DNA of 64,000 nt from NCBI RefSeq assembly GCF_020921035.1, contig NC_063151.1, forward strand, positions 1,054,001-1,118,000, written 5' to 3'. Below, piece by piece: positions 23,640 to 34,656 of this stretch (position 1 is the first letter of the stretch; each line of letters starts with the position of its first letter). The stretch comes from Rhodamnia argentea (taxonomy: Eukaryota; Streptophyta; Magnoliopsida; Myrtales; Myrtaceae). The position numbers were made by a program, and so were the translations under genes. Below the pieces are notes generated by a model. It was not told the origin of the DNA. It did not search any database and worked only from the letters and a program-made list of their open reading frames with translations.

Positions 23640-24264
23640 GGTTAATGGAGAGAGATGTGAGACTTTTCTCTATTATTTAACTTCAGCAGAATTGCCCTCA
23701 TAGACAAGATAGCTTTAGTCTCTATTCGGTTGTGTGATGCAGAATGAAGCTTAGAAACCGGAACGTAAGACACGATTTGCAGATCGAAGGAAATCGAACG
23801 GTGCAGAAGATATGGGGATAAGAAGACGAAAGCACTTTGGAGTTGGAAATCCGCATTGGGCCATCGAGTTGTCTCACTCGTTTGCCGATACTCGCGATTC
23901 GCTTTGTTCTCCACCACTGGCGGTTTCCACCGCCCGGTTCATTCCGGTAGCCAAGATTTTTCAGATGCGCACAAAGGCCATTGCCCTTTTCCAATGCCAG
24001 CCAAGTGAAGAGGAAAAAACACGCACGCACACAAGAGTACGTACGCATCTCACAGCGAAAAAGGTGCTTGTGTTGATACTACGTTTGGCACTCGGCCCTT
24101 TTGTCTTCCTGCGACCGTGGTTGCTTCGTTAGGCGAAGAACCAGATTTTTGAGTGGCCAATAGCAAAAGCTAGAAAAAGGGGGAAAAACAAAAGTAAGGA
24201 TACCCACTGGATGACTGTGAAGTATTTTTTTGTTTTGTGCACTGTTTGCTTGCGCTCTTCTCTG

Positions 24265-24297
<33 letters not shown>

Positions 24298-25460
24298 ACA
24301 CTATTATCTTGTTCAGAAATTCATAGGAGGAAAAAAAAAAAAAAAAGATGAGTCTGTCCACCAAAATAATGCCTCCATGATTGAGATGTTGACCTTAACT
24401 GAGCGAACAAAAGTTCCTCTCCCTCTCTCCTTACAGCTTCCACCAAATGGACCACCTTGTACACGTGTGTGTGGGCCCACGTCATCTTACCTAAGAGCTA
24501 ATCGGCTGTCCTTTTGTTCATGCAAAGGAAGGAAGGGGTGAGATCAATGTGTCATTCATGTTAGAAAATTCTCACGTCGAAAAATTAACGTAGTGTTGAG
24601 CAGTTAATATATGTCCATAACTCAATAATTTAAGCTTTTGAGTGAATATGTTAGCGAACTTGAACAAGATGATTGATTTCCGGTGCCTTTTCTCTCAATT
24701 CTTCCTCCTGTTACTGTGGCACTGGTTTTCAGAATTGACTGATGTGCGTGCGAGTGGTGGCATTCGAATTTCAAAGGGGGTTAAAAGGTCCAAGTCGCTA
24801 GTGCGCGTCGCATTCACCAGTAAAATTCCGAATTAAAGTTAAATGTGCTGGAGTTCGTTAGATCACTAGGAGACTCTGACCTCGCTGCATGCCTTGGCTT
24901 GAAAAATCTTCTATCAGTGCTCGAGTGCCTCTTCTTCTCACGAGTGACATCACGCTTCCATGCTTGCCCACTTCATCCTCTTCACATTGCCAGCTTTTCT
25001 CGATCTTTTTTTAGCAGGAAGATGGGAAGGCCTCTGAAGTACTTCTTCAATGTGATTTCTGCTGCAAACAGTAAATATTCATGGCGGGCCTTTGTGCCTT
25101 TTGGCTTACATACGATCCGAAGATTCCCCTAGAAACCAGAGCGGGGTTATGGGCACATGTGAAGATGACTGCTCTCTGCCTTCTCGTTTGCAAGAACAAC
25201 TCAGGTTTATAGAGACATGTAACCCGAAATGAGTCTGCTTTGACAATCCCATCTAGCTTTTTGGATGGAAACTTTGGATCTTCTGATCTCCATTTCCAAA
25301 ACCAGTACTTAAATAGCTGTTGGATTTGACAAGGACCCACACCAACCTCCTTTCACACTTAGCGTCTGAAAAGTTACTAAGTTTTATCGTCTCCTTGCTC
25401 GGAGACTCATTCATGGCCATATTACTCTTTTCGCGGCATGGATGGTGATGCAATTTACTA
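23640..25460. other. Intergenic upstream of BKI1, no gene seen
   Basis: Several open frames on both strands, such as those around 23720-24130, lack domains, splice context or codon bias. A TCTCTG/CT repeat occupies 24259-24297. The region could include distal promoter of the downstream gene. Confidence 0.4.
24259..24297. repeat. (TCTCTG)n/(CT)n microsatellite
   Basis: Four TCTCTG hexamers run into a CT dinucleotide tract. Confidence 0.85.
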
Positions 25461-25472
25461 CTGCTACCCCCC

Positions 25473-25481
25473 CTATATATG
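25473..25481 (+). promoter_or_regulatory. TATA box of BKI1
   Basis: CTATATATG lies about 140 bp upstream of the chosen BKI1 start and is followed by a CT-rich stretch at 25513-25530. It would place the transcription start near 25505. Confidence 0.5.
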
Positions 25482-25619
25482 TCAAGCTTTTTGTCCAGAA
25501 CGATTTCTATGCCTCTCTCTCTCTCCTCTGTATAGCAGCTTAAAGAAATCTACGTACTGTCCTACAGCTCGTTAATGTCCAATATATTCTCGAGTGAATT
25601 ATTGATTCCCACTCGAATT

Positions 25620-26588
25620 ATGGACTCCTATCAGCACCAGCAGGGTGGAGGGAGAGAACCACACAGAGGAAGAGAACAAAAGCAGCCACCACCACCACCA
25701 CCACCACCACTTACAACTTCCATATCGCCGCCATCAGCCACCTCCTCCCCGTCTCATGAATTCTCCTTCACAATCTCCCTGCACTCCTCCACCGCCCCCA
25801 ACACCACCAGCACACCAAGCAAAAGCAAGAACCCAACTTCACTAGCGATCGACCTGTCTCCTGCTGATGACATCTTCTTCCATGGCCACTTGCTCCCTCT
25901 CCACCTCCTCTCCCATCTCCCCGTCTCTCCGCGCTCCTCTGCCAATTCCTTGGACAGCTTCACCATCCCCATCAGGGACTTCCCAGATGATCAAGGCTCC
26001 ATCAAGAGTTGTGGCAATTATGACCGCGGCGACAGCGATGAGGACAACGGTGGTAGCAGCTGCAACAAAAGCGAGCACAAGCAGAGCATGAATGGTGAGG
26101 AAGAAAGTGAAGCTCCTCGGGGAAGAAGCAAGCTCCGATCCTTTTCCCTATTTGGGATACCCAGACGGAAAAAAGCAAGAGCCAGTGAAGTTAGAGATGG
26201 GGAAGATAACAAAGAGAAGCAGAAGAGGAAGAAAGTGATCAGCTTTGACATGACCCAGATGTTGAAAAGGTATGCCAGAATGGTGAAGCCACTTTTGCTG
26301 TTTAAAGGCAGGAAAGGAGAAGAAGGCGGCCAATTCAGAAGACAGTCACATTCATTTTCAGGGAATGTCAATGGGAGGAGAAAGAATCAAGAACTGAGAG
26401 TTCCCCAATTCTCAGCACCAGCATCAATGAGGACATCCCCAACCAACAGTGGCCTCCTAGTTCCAACCACAACCCTCCCATTTTCTACCTCAGACCAGAG
26501 CACCATGGAAGAGTTGCAGGCTGCAATTCAAGCTGCAATCGCCCATTGCAAGAACTCCATTGCAGCTGAAGAAAAGCTCAAGGCCTGA
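25620..26588 (+). CDS. BKI1: BRI1 kinase inhibitor 1
   Basis: BKI1 sits on the plasma membrane and holds the brassinosteroid receptor kinase BRI1 inactive. Ligand-triggered tyrosine phosphorylation releases it to the cytosol, where it can bind 14-3-3 proteins. This single exon encodes 322 residues. Diagnostic blocks are SPSHEFSFTISL (44-54), DLSPADDIFFHGHLLPLHLL (78-97), SFSLFGIPRRKKA (174-186) and the basic KKVISFDMTQMLKRYARM region (204-221). In the last of these, Tyr218 follows Lys-Arg and corresponds to the regulatory tyrosine and membrane-targeting patch. SAPASMRTSPTNSG follows, then the C-terminal BRI1-interacting motif STMEELQAAIQAAIAHCKNS (294-313). I chose the ATG at 25620 because it has A at -3 and G at +4. 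An in-frame ATG at 25575 has a poor context and would add 15 residues. A CAC-repeat encodes Pro23-Pro30. Confidence 0.93.
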   Translation: MDSYQHQQGGGREPHRGREQKQPPPPPPPPLTTSISPPSATSSPSHEFSFTISLHSSTAPNTTSTPSKSKNPTSLAIDLSPADDIFFHGHLLPLHLLSHLPVSPRSSANSLDSFTIPIRDFPDDQGSIKSCGNYDRGDSDEDNGGSSCNKSEHKQSMNGEEESEAPRGRSKLRSFSLFGIPRRKKARASEVRDGEDNKEKQKRKKVISFDMTQMLKRYARMVKPLLLFKGRKGEEGGQFRRQSHSFSGNVNGRRKNQELRVPQFSAPASMRTSPTNSGLLVPTTTLPFSTSDQSTMEELQAAIQAAIAHCKNSIAAEEKLKA

Positions 26589-29470
26589 GATGTGTGTTTT
26601 TACTAGTTATTGCCTTAGGTTCTGTATTTTTTTCACCTTTTTTTTTAAATAGTCATCGAATCATCATCTCCTTGTGTATAATTAATTGTACATCACATCG
26701 ATAAATGTAATGAGTTCTTTGAGAATCACAGATTGAGATGACAGGATGTAGTCCCAGATTTGAGATTGGCAGAGGCTTGTTTTTGGTGCTTTTGATTTCA
26801 TCTCCTTCAAATGATGTCCTAGGATAATGCATTGGGTTCTGCTCCGCCACCATACAGAGGAATTAAACTATTCTCTCACTCGGAACCTGCAACCATTTGA
26901 GCAATAAATTAATTTGTTGGTGTCTTGTAACAAGGACCTCTTTAACCCATAATTGCAAAATTTGACTAATATGGTCTTGAGTTTCTAGTCAAAAAGTTTC
27001 ATGGGCTTCAGTGTCCCATGGGAGATTTTATCTTTAAGTGCTTTTTTCTTTCTTTACTTTTTGCACCATGCAATTTGGACCAGGCGAGGTTGCTCCCTGT
27101 CATATAAGTTATTCCTGGAGCCAACGCAGCACACACCTTTTTGGCTATTTTCTCTTCCAATACAAGCAGAAGATTTCTTCTTTTTCTTTGTTGTTATTCT
27201 CTTGCCCCTGAAGCTTGATTACTTCACTCTCTTTTCCCTTCATGCACTTTCTTTCGCTTGTAAATCATTCACTTCTGTAGAGGTTATTCTCATTCACAAT
27301 GTCCCGGAAAATGAAACTCAATCTTGTATCATATGAAGTCTCATATTGAACCCATAATGTTCCCATGAGGTTTATTCATGCAACTGCACAATCAATGCAC
27401 CTCTTGGCGGAGGAAAAAGCTTTCAATTATGATTTATGACATCTTGGAGATCCTTTTCCTTCATCGTTTGGGTCATGTATCAGGTGGTACCGTGGGTAAT
27501 GTCTCCAAATGAATTGTCTGTGATGATTTTTCGTTATGCTTTCGTTTTCCGCCATATTTTGTATCAACGGGTGACCCTTTTTTTCATTTTTTTTTAATTT
27601 TTTCTTACCTCATAACAACAATTTAGTTGTTAATCTTTTATGAGTAGTTTCTGCTGAACATAAAGTCTCTCTTATCTCAGTTAGGTAACAAGAAATTTTG
27701 TTCATTAGTCAATGCAATGCCAAGGTAATGCAGAACGAATCTTATATTCTATTTGTATCCACTTGTTATTAAGATAAATAACAGGTGTACCAACTTACCT
27801 ACCAGGAGCTTTCTGTGCAGTCCAGAGAATATAGATGTTTCCGATGTACTATCAAATCCGCTGTAAGAGCTTGGCGACTGGCATATATATACTCGAGAAG
27901 TCGATCTGTCCGTGATTCTGTAGTCGTACCCTCAAGAAGTCAATCCACTTCAAACTTTCTAGAGAGTTTTAATATGCTCGAAATTAGCCCGAGCATGCAT
28001 TAGCAGAATGATCAAGCAAGTCACATGGGAGATATCAAGTGCAACAATGGTATCTACTGATCCGAAACGGTCTTGACAGCTATCGTCCCTCAAACGAACC
28101 ACCAATACGTACGTGACAACAACATCTTTATCGGAAAATCAAAGAGGGGCCTTCTTCTACGAGGAAAGTAAAAGGAATCAAAACAGTAACAATCTGCCCG
28201 GAGTGAGAAAGCGAGAATGGTGATCAGCTACTGTCAAAAGGAGAGAGTTTCAATGGTCTCTCGGATTTGGGCGTGTGGGGCTCGTGAGCTTTGATGATTA
28301 AGCTCTAGGGAAAGGGGAAAGCCAAGTACAACAATTATTCATGGGATGAGAACAAAGAACGCAGAAGGTACTCGGCCCTTCATTAGCCCTTGGACACCAC
28401 CAACGACACCTCATGCATTAGTGAGTGCTTTTTTGTGATTACCTTTGTTGTCATATAACAACAAAAGATCACAATGATGAGTCCGACGATGATAGCTTCT
28501 AATAATGATTCCCTGGCAACCGAGTCAGCAGCTTTAAACAAGAGAAAAGGCCCGTGTAAAATGCCCATTGCAACTGCTAAAGACACCTTTCATCACAAAC
28601 CCCACATACCCACATACCCACATGAAGCAAAATCAAAAGTGCTTTGAATCCTTTTCAAAAGACCACACCCAAAAGCAAAGGAGAAATGGGGAAAAAAAGT
28701 GCACCCAGCAAGAATTCTTTCCATCCTTCGGGATGCGTGAAGATTAAAGAGACTCACGTTGGACTGTGCATGCGTGGATCTGCACTCAGAGACTGAAAGC
28801 ATATGAGACATTGCATGGGGTGCAGATTCCTAGTTTTGCAGTTAAAGAGGCCATAAAAATGCATCCTTTTTGCCAACGATCGAGGATGACCCACCAAGAG
28901 AAACTGTGCCCGTGGGGCTCTAGAAGGTGGCGTCTCTCAATGATTAAAAAGGAAAGGAGCCTCTCCTCTTAGCAAAGATTGCTCAATGAAATTGAGACCA
29001 CAAATTGGTTTTGGGGGGTGGATTGGGGCCTGTTAATGAAATCTCGATTCTGATTTTGTTTATTGCATTATGGGGATAGTTCACAGCTTAGCGTGTACTT
29101 TCCGCGTCGAAAATCACATTTGGCTCGACTTGTTGATGGTTACTTGGAGGCCCACCTGCCCTGTATACACATGAAGGTATCTCACACTGATTAAATTCAT
29201 ATCCCTGATCTATACATGTGACCCTGCTCCAAAGCAGTTTGTATCAAGTAGTTGGCGAGGTTTAGATGACACCCTTCGATATTTGAAATGGAAATTTCCT
29301 TACGCCCGACCCATCTGCACCAATCTTCACTTGATGGGTCTTTACTAACCTTTTCTACAAGTTTGTTTTTAGATTGACTTAGGGACCGATCTTCCCCCTT
29401 CTCAAAATAAAATGGCCTTCCTATCCCAACTTTAGTTAACAATTCAATTCTAGGATAGACGAGAGAAAGG
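26589..29470. other. BKI1 3' region and intergenic, no gene seen
   Basis: About 250 bases after the stop are probably 3' UTR. Onward there are only short frames. Two on the minus strand (28383-28586 with one hydrophobic segment, and 29197-29442) have no recognisable homology or exon partners. A small CCCACATA triplication is seen at 28599-28622. Confidence 0.4.
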
Positions 29471-29472
29471 CT

Positions 29473-30476
29473 CTAGAATATGTGCACTGGAAATCCTAAA
29501 ACTTATCTCGAAAGTACAATTGAATCCTAAAACTTGCAAAAAGTGCAATTGAGTCATAAAATTTACCAAATTGGTGCAATCAAGTCCTTTTGTGTACTCC
29601 GCCCAACTTGAGTGACGGAAAATGTTAACGTGATTTTCTCTCTCATATGTGACAATGACATGGCCAAAATACTAAACATATGGCCAAAATGACGTCGTTT
29701 TAGTCCAATATAATTTTTAGACAAATTTTATCTAAATTAGCTGAAAAAAAAAGGAGAGAATTGAGATCCATAAGGCGAGGGCTTTCGCCGCCGCCCTACC
29801 ATAGCCGGGAAGGGGAACCGTCGGAGGGGGTTGCTAGGCCTCGGCCCTCACCCAAATCAAGCAAGGGTCATCGGCCTCTCCCAATTTTGCCAAGAGTCGC
29901 CACTAGCGGCCGACCCCTTGCCCTTGCTAGTGCGGTCCCTAGCAAGAACTAGGTGAGGGCCAACGAACCTCGCTCCATCTCGGGGAGGGTCGCGATTCTT
30001 GCCTAGGGCAAGGGCCAGCGGGGCCTCACCTACAGCTGTTGAGGATTGACGGCTCCTAGCCAAGGACTAGTGACCCTTAGCAACCATTTCCCCACTATTG
30101 CCAGCCCTTCCCAGTGATGGTGGGGTGGCGGCGGTATGAGGGCTTTGCGGCTTGCCGCCTGGTTTCTAACTCTTTTTTTTATTCTTAATTTGACCTTTTT
30201 GGTTTAAATTATTGTTCAATGTAATTTAAATAAAATTTGTACAAAAATTAGATTTGGACCAAAACGACGTTATTTTGGCCATGTCATGCTATTTAAGAAA
30301 GATGAACTATTTAAGAAGCCACGTCGGCATTTTCCATCAGTCAAGTTAGATGGAGTTAACGGAAGGTCATGATTATACCAATTTGACAAATTGTATGACT
30401 TGCTTGCACTTTTTACAAGTCTTATGACGCAATTGCATTTTGTAAAAAGTTTTAGCACTTCCACTGCACATATCCT
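29473..30476. mobile_element. Long-TIR element with GC-rich core, about 1.0 kb
   Basis: Terminal inverted repeats of roughly 140 bp: the left arm contains ATATGTGCACTGGAA, then AAACTTGCAAAAAGTGCAAT and CCAAATTGGTGCAATCA. The reverse-complemented right arm contains ATATGTGCAGTGGAA, GACTTGTAAAAAGTGCAA and TCAAATTGGTATAATCA. Between the arms is a GC-rich core (about 29770-30160) of imperfect GAGGGCC/GGCCTCG-type words. There is no transposase, so it is non-autonomous; long TIRs suggest a Mutator-like family, but the target duplication was not resolved. Open frames in the core are artefacts of its base composition. Confidence 0.65.
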
Positions 30477-30479
30477 TAA

Positions 30480-33400
30480 AAATAAAAGTCCATACTTTTA
30501 TCCATATGGTTATACCCTTGAGAGTGCAATATAAAAGGAGTATGTTCAACTTGCTATTGTTTGTCCAAGGTGAGTTCGTGCTGCCTCTTCAATCATGAAT
30601 AGCTTACCCATTAATTATTATTTCCAACAAGTTAACAGGGAAATCAACTATCCAATTCAGTCATAAATATTCAATAATATAAACTATAGTTCTAAATTTT
30701 TGTGCAAAATTTTAATGCAGTCTTCCGTTCAATCACCGTTGAAAATCATTGACGTGGCATCTCACAAATTGTTCACATAAGCTTGACTGGATGCAACGTC
30801 GGTCACTTTGATAGCAATTAGTCGAAATGATTTCATCGAAATTTTTAGCAAAGTGTGGATCTACATTGATAAGATTGAAAAGTGGACTAAAGTGATACCT
30901 GTACATACGATGTAAAGAGATCTATACCAAAAAGAAAACTAAGAAAAGGAAAAGAGAGAGATCATGCGGCAGGGAAGATGCAATCACCATTAAGCAGATC
31001 TCGGGTTGATTAACAGTGCTTTGCTTTCCAAGAATCTGCCATGAGGACTAGCCCTGATCATCATAACCACGATATGGACCAGCTAGAGGTATAACAAACA
31101 TCCGAACCAAATCGAATCGAAAATTTCATGTCTTTTCGACTATTTGAGTAATAAGTAAATGAATTTGGGTAATTTGACGGTTCTGGTTGAGTATTTTTTA
31201 TTTTTTATTTTTGGTTGCACCCTCTGCTCTTTTTAATTTCAGTTCGTTAATTCATAAAGTTTTTTGCTAAATTTTTAAATATCTCATCAATATCCCTCAC
31301 TTCTTTGAGATGGAGAACTGGGATCCTAGGGTTTCTGGATTGGCTCTACCTCTGTAGGATTGACAGTGCAAAACGAGGGAGAAGGAACAGGCTAAACCAT
31401 GTCGTTTTTGGATTCCTGCACCAAAAAAGCCGGGATTTGCTCAACGTGGTCCTATGCAGGATCTTTGCGTGCAGAAGTGACCACGCTTCGCCAGGCGCTG
31501 AGGACTGAGAGAAGAGCGCGGCGAGACTAGTAGTGTCGATAAAGTTCACGAGACTAGGATGTCAAGGGGAAAAAAACCGAAACCCGACCCGAACCGAAAA
31601 ATACTTGACACCTGAATGTTGTAAAGTTCAATATATACACATGTTCGACTCGGTTCGGATATTATGGAAACCCAAACCATTGATACCCTACGAGCGAGTA
31701 ATAATTCAGAAAGCGAAAATGATCAAAATGATTCCTAAACTTTCGTTGAATAAGGAATATACAGATACATATAATTTATTCTTTCTTTTCTCTCGTTCAT
31801 ACTACTTTTAGGAGATGCTCTTTGACATTTTAACATTGATCCTGTTTGAATTTAGCTCCAGATGACCAAATGAATCTCAACCACCCAAGTCGGCTCGTGA
31901 CCAAGTTCTCCAAAATTCTCCAAGACCAAAAGTTCAGCCCATCCCAAGACCCAAAACAAAAGCCCAAGTAGCTTCTGCTGACAGAAAGTCTGGCTTCATC
32001 ATCTTCATCGAGATAAGAGAGAGATGAGGGAAACGCAGCAACGTTTGCAGAATCACATTGGCTCGCTGCGCATTTTCACATGACGCTGACCTGAGTTTGA
32101 TGGAGCAATTTTGATCCGCACCACATAGGAGGAGAAGTAGAAGAAGAAGAAGAAGAAGAAGATCTCTCGAGCTGGTTCTGTTTGTCTGCTTCTCATCTAC
32201 CACCAACCACTGGTCTAACCCACAAATGTTGGACCGTTGGACAAGACGAGCCTGTTGATTTGAATCCACCGTCCGACACCGACATTCCCATCAGGGCCAA
32301 GAAACTATCCCAACACGGTTCGGGAACAAACTTGAAACTCTGATTGAAAGGAGGAAAAGAAAAAAAGTCAGAGATGGCGCTGTACTGGTTCGCTGCATCT
32401 GTAGAAGAAAGTGATGGAAAAATTGATGGGTCACTCTCAAACTTTTCAATTCTTGATTCCAGCTGCCGTCTCGCAGGTGCAAATGGCTGCTCCTCTGTTT
32501 GATTGGCGTTTGCTTAGTGCTTGCCCCTGTGGTCGATTTTAATCCTTCAAGAGTGCAACTTTTTTAAGGTGCTTGACGAATAGATATTTTATAGTGCACC
32601 TGGCAGCTTTCAATGATTAGAAAAACGACATCAAATGTCCTTTCGTTTTTTTTTTCCGCCCATCGATTGTCCATTTTATGAGGATTGGTTGCTCGAATTT
32701 TAATTTAACGGAATATGGTTCATACTCACATCAATAAAAAGACATGGGATCCCGAGCGAGAATCGTATGGGGCAACGCCTTTGGCTGTCAGATGATTGCT
32801 ATAGTTTTGATCCATATTTTATTGGTAATTTGAAATTGGGTTCATGAATAGCTGCTAAGTGACCTAAAGCTTTCTCATGCCTTGAGGTTTTTTTGCGCGG
32901 TCTATATCTAATCTTTTTCTCGAGTTGTAATAGAGAGATGAGTAGTGCTAATTATAATAAAATTCTTTACTGGATGTAGTCTAGTTTAAAGGTGAACCGA
33001 GATGAATCTTGTGTCTCGATTTTTCTTTTTTGTGTTTGCTCTCTGTTTCATTATATTTGTGCATCTAATTCTAACATACTCTTGGTTAAGTTTCACTTCA
33101 ACGTAAATTTGAAGCCGAGTTTACAGGGGCACGCAAGTGAAACATGCGATTTAACACAGAACAAGGTAATGGACCCGAATCTGATGTGCAAACGCGATAC
33201 AAAGGCGCTCATTCTGACGTCAGACAATGGAAGTTCCTCATCATCCGGTGAATACGAAACTTAGGAAGCGGGATCCAACGTAACGTGAAAGAATGCAGGA
33301 AAATGAAGGGTCTTTCTTGTCACAGACATTAGCTCATCAGGGGGTGAAGTAATGGACGGCTAACTTCATTCCAATCAATCCACCATACTTCTTCTCCCCA

Positions 33401-33850
33401 TTGGTAACTCGACCCACATTTCTATTCCATTCCGATCATTGGAAGTAATAAAAATGCGAACTTGTTGAGCTAGTCACCCCAGTTGCCATTCCAAATTAGC
33501 CGACAAACTCAATCATTAAACGTTTTCACGTTCAGGACAGAGCACTTCAAAGAAAAAAGAAAGGGAAACAGAGAGCCATGACCCAAATATGCATAAAAAG
33601 AAAGAGCAGAGCACGTTCCAGTGTTTGAGAAAACAGCGCACGTTGACTCATCTTCCATGGTCATGATGAAACACTTGGGATTGGGAAAGGGGGCCCAACA
33701 ATCTTCAATGGTCTCACCAAAATTTAAACCGTTCTGATCCAAATCAAGGACAAAGAACCATCCCCAGTCGACCTAGTCATTTCAGCCATTTTTTCTGTGA
33801 ATATATTTGCCTTTCATCGTCGACATTTCCAAGGACACACCCACCGAAAA
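30480..33850. other. Intergenic, no gene seen
   Basis: AT-rich sequence with scattered open frames lacking domains or splice context. Contains a GAA trinucleotide run at 32133-32162 and a stretch near 31570-31600 rich in CCGAACC/CCGACCC words, possibly a decayed repeat. Confidence 0.4.
32133..32162. repeat. (GAA)n microsatellite
   Basis: About nine tandem GAA/AGA units with one interruption. Confidence 0.8.
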
Positions 33851-33859
33851 GCCTCTGAC

Positions 33860-33885
33860 CCTCTCTCTCTCTCTCTCTCTCTCTC
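33860..33885. repeat. (CT)n microsatellite
   Basis: Perfect CT dinucleotide run upstream of the lipin gene. Confidence 0.85.
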
Positions 33886-34524
33886 ACATACGGAGATCGG
33901 CCTGTTCGATGACCATTCTTTCAATTAACGTGGGTTGGGCCTGTTTACAGGTCAGTTTCTTTCTTGCTCAAGGCACAATTATTGTCTCAGAATTTGATTA
34001 ATCAGTGGGTGGTTTTATTCAAAACATCACTAGATGGATTGACCAAAAAAGAAATGGGATTACGTGAATGAGGTGTCTCTTGCCTGTTGGGATTCAATGG
34101 CGATGACTTGGATCCGAATAAATCCAAAAGAATATTCTTTTGATTGCTTCCACAGAGCAGCGCGCTCTACTTGTTGGCGGTTCGTTTTTCTTAAGCTGTC
34201 TCTGGCGTCTCTGCAAGCGAGAGACTTCTTTTGGGTTTGTTCGCTCTTCGATTACTATTTTCTTGTTGTCTTTTCTTATATTCGATTTGCGGGCAAGTTA
34301 ATTTGTTTGATCATTAATTGCTGTCGGATCGAAAAGCAGAGGGTGAAACTTTATGAGTTGCTATTAAATGGGTCGTCATATGGCGTTGTCAAATTGAGAT
34401 TCCATCGATCTGGGTTGTGATCAGAGGAGTTTATTTTGGTCTCTCTGGGGTTCTTGATTGAACCCAGTTGGAGTTTTGCTGTTTCAAGAGACTGAAATTC
34501 AACAAAAAAACAGCTTGCTGTTTT

Positions 34525-34557
34525 GAGAGAGGAGAGAGAGAGAGAGAGAGAGAGAGA
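34525..34557. repeat. (GA)n tract in the lipin gene leader
   Basis: A GA dinucleotide run ends exactly at the upstream ATG at 34558. It lies about 100 bp before the main start codon, so it is probably in the transcribed leader. Confidence 0.75.
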
Positions 34558-34632
34558 ATGCCTCATGATTATGTGAGGCAAAGGGTGCTTGAATTACGGT
34601 TAGGATTTGAATTCGATATCTGGTTGTGTTGA
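34558..34632 (+). promoter_or_regulatory. Upstream open reading frame in the lipin leader
   Basis: An ATG directly after the GA tract opens a 24-codon frame beginning MPHDYVRQRVLELR and stopping at 34630-34632, 24 bases before the main ATG. It is in the same frame as the main protein but separated from it by the stop. If the transcript starts upstream of 34558 it could dampen translation. I do not know it as a conserved upstream peptide. Confidence 0.4.
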
Positions 34633-34656
34633 GGGATCATAATATTTTTTGTAAAG

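Noticed and set aside
25645-25845. Poly-His frame inside BKI1
   Set aside because: Alternative-frame reading of the CAC repeat that encodes polyproline in BKI1.
28383-28586. 67-residue minus-strand frame with a hydrophobic segment
   Set aside because: Short, unsupported by context and not similar to a known small membrane protein.
29197-29442. 81-residue minus-strand frame with protein-like composition
   Set aside because: No family recognised, no splice partners and no promoter. Could be a retroelement fragment, but nothing supports a call.
29761-30063. Open frames in the GC-rich core of the 29.5 kb element
   Set aside because: Frames exist on both strands because stops are rare in GC-rich DNA. 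They repeat short peptide words and have no homology I recognise.
34036-34065. ATTGACCAAAAAAG resembling the ultra-short insert family
   Set aside because: The flanking similarity (ATGGATT/ATGGGATT) is short and imperfect, so it does not meet the standard used for the listed copies.
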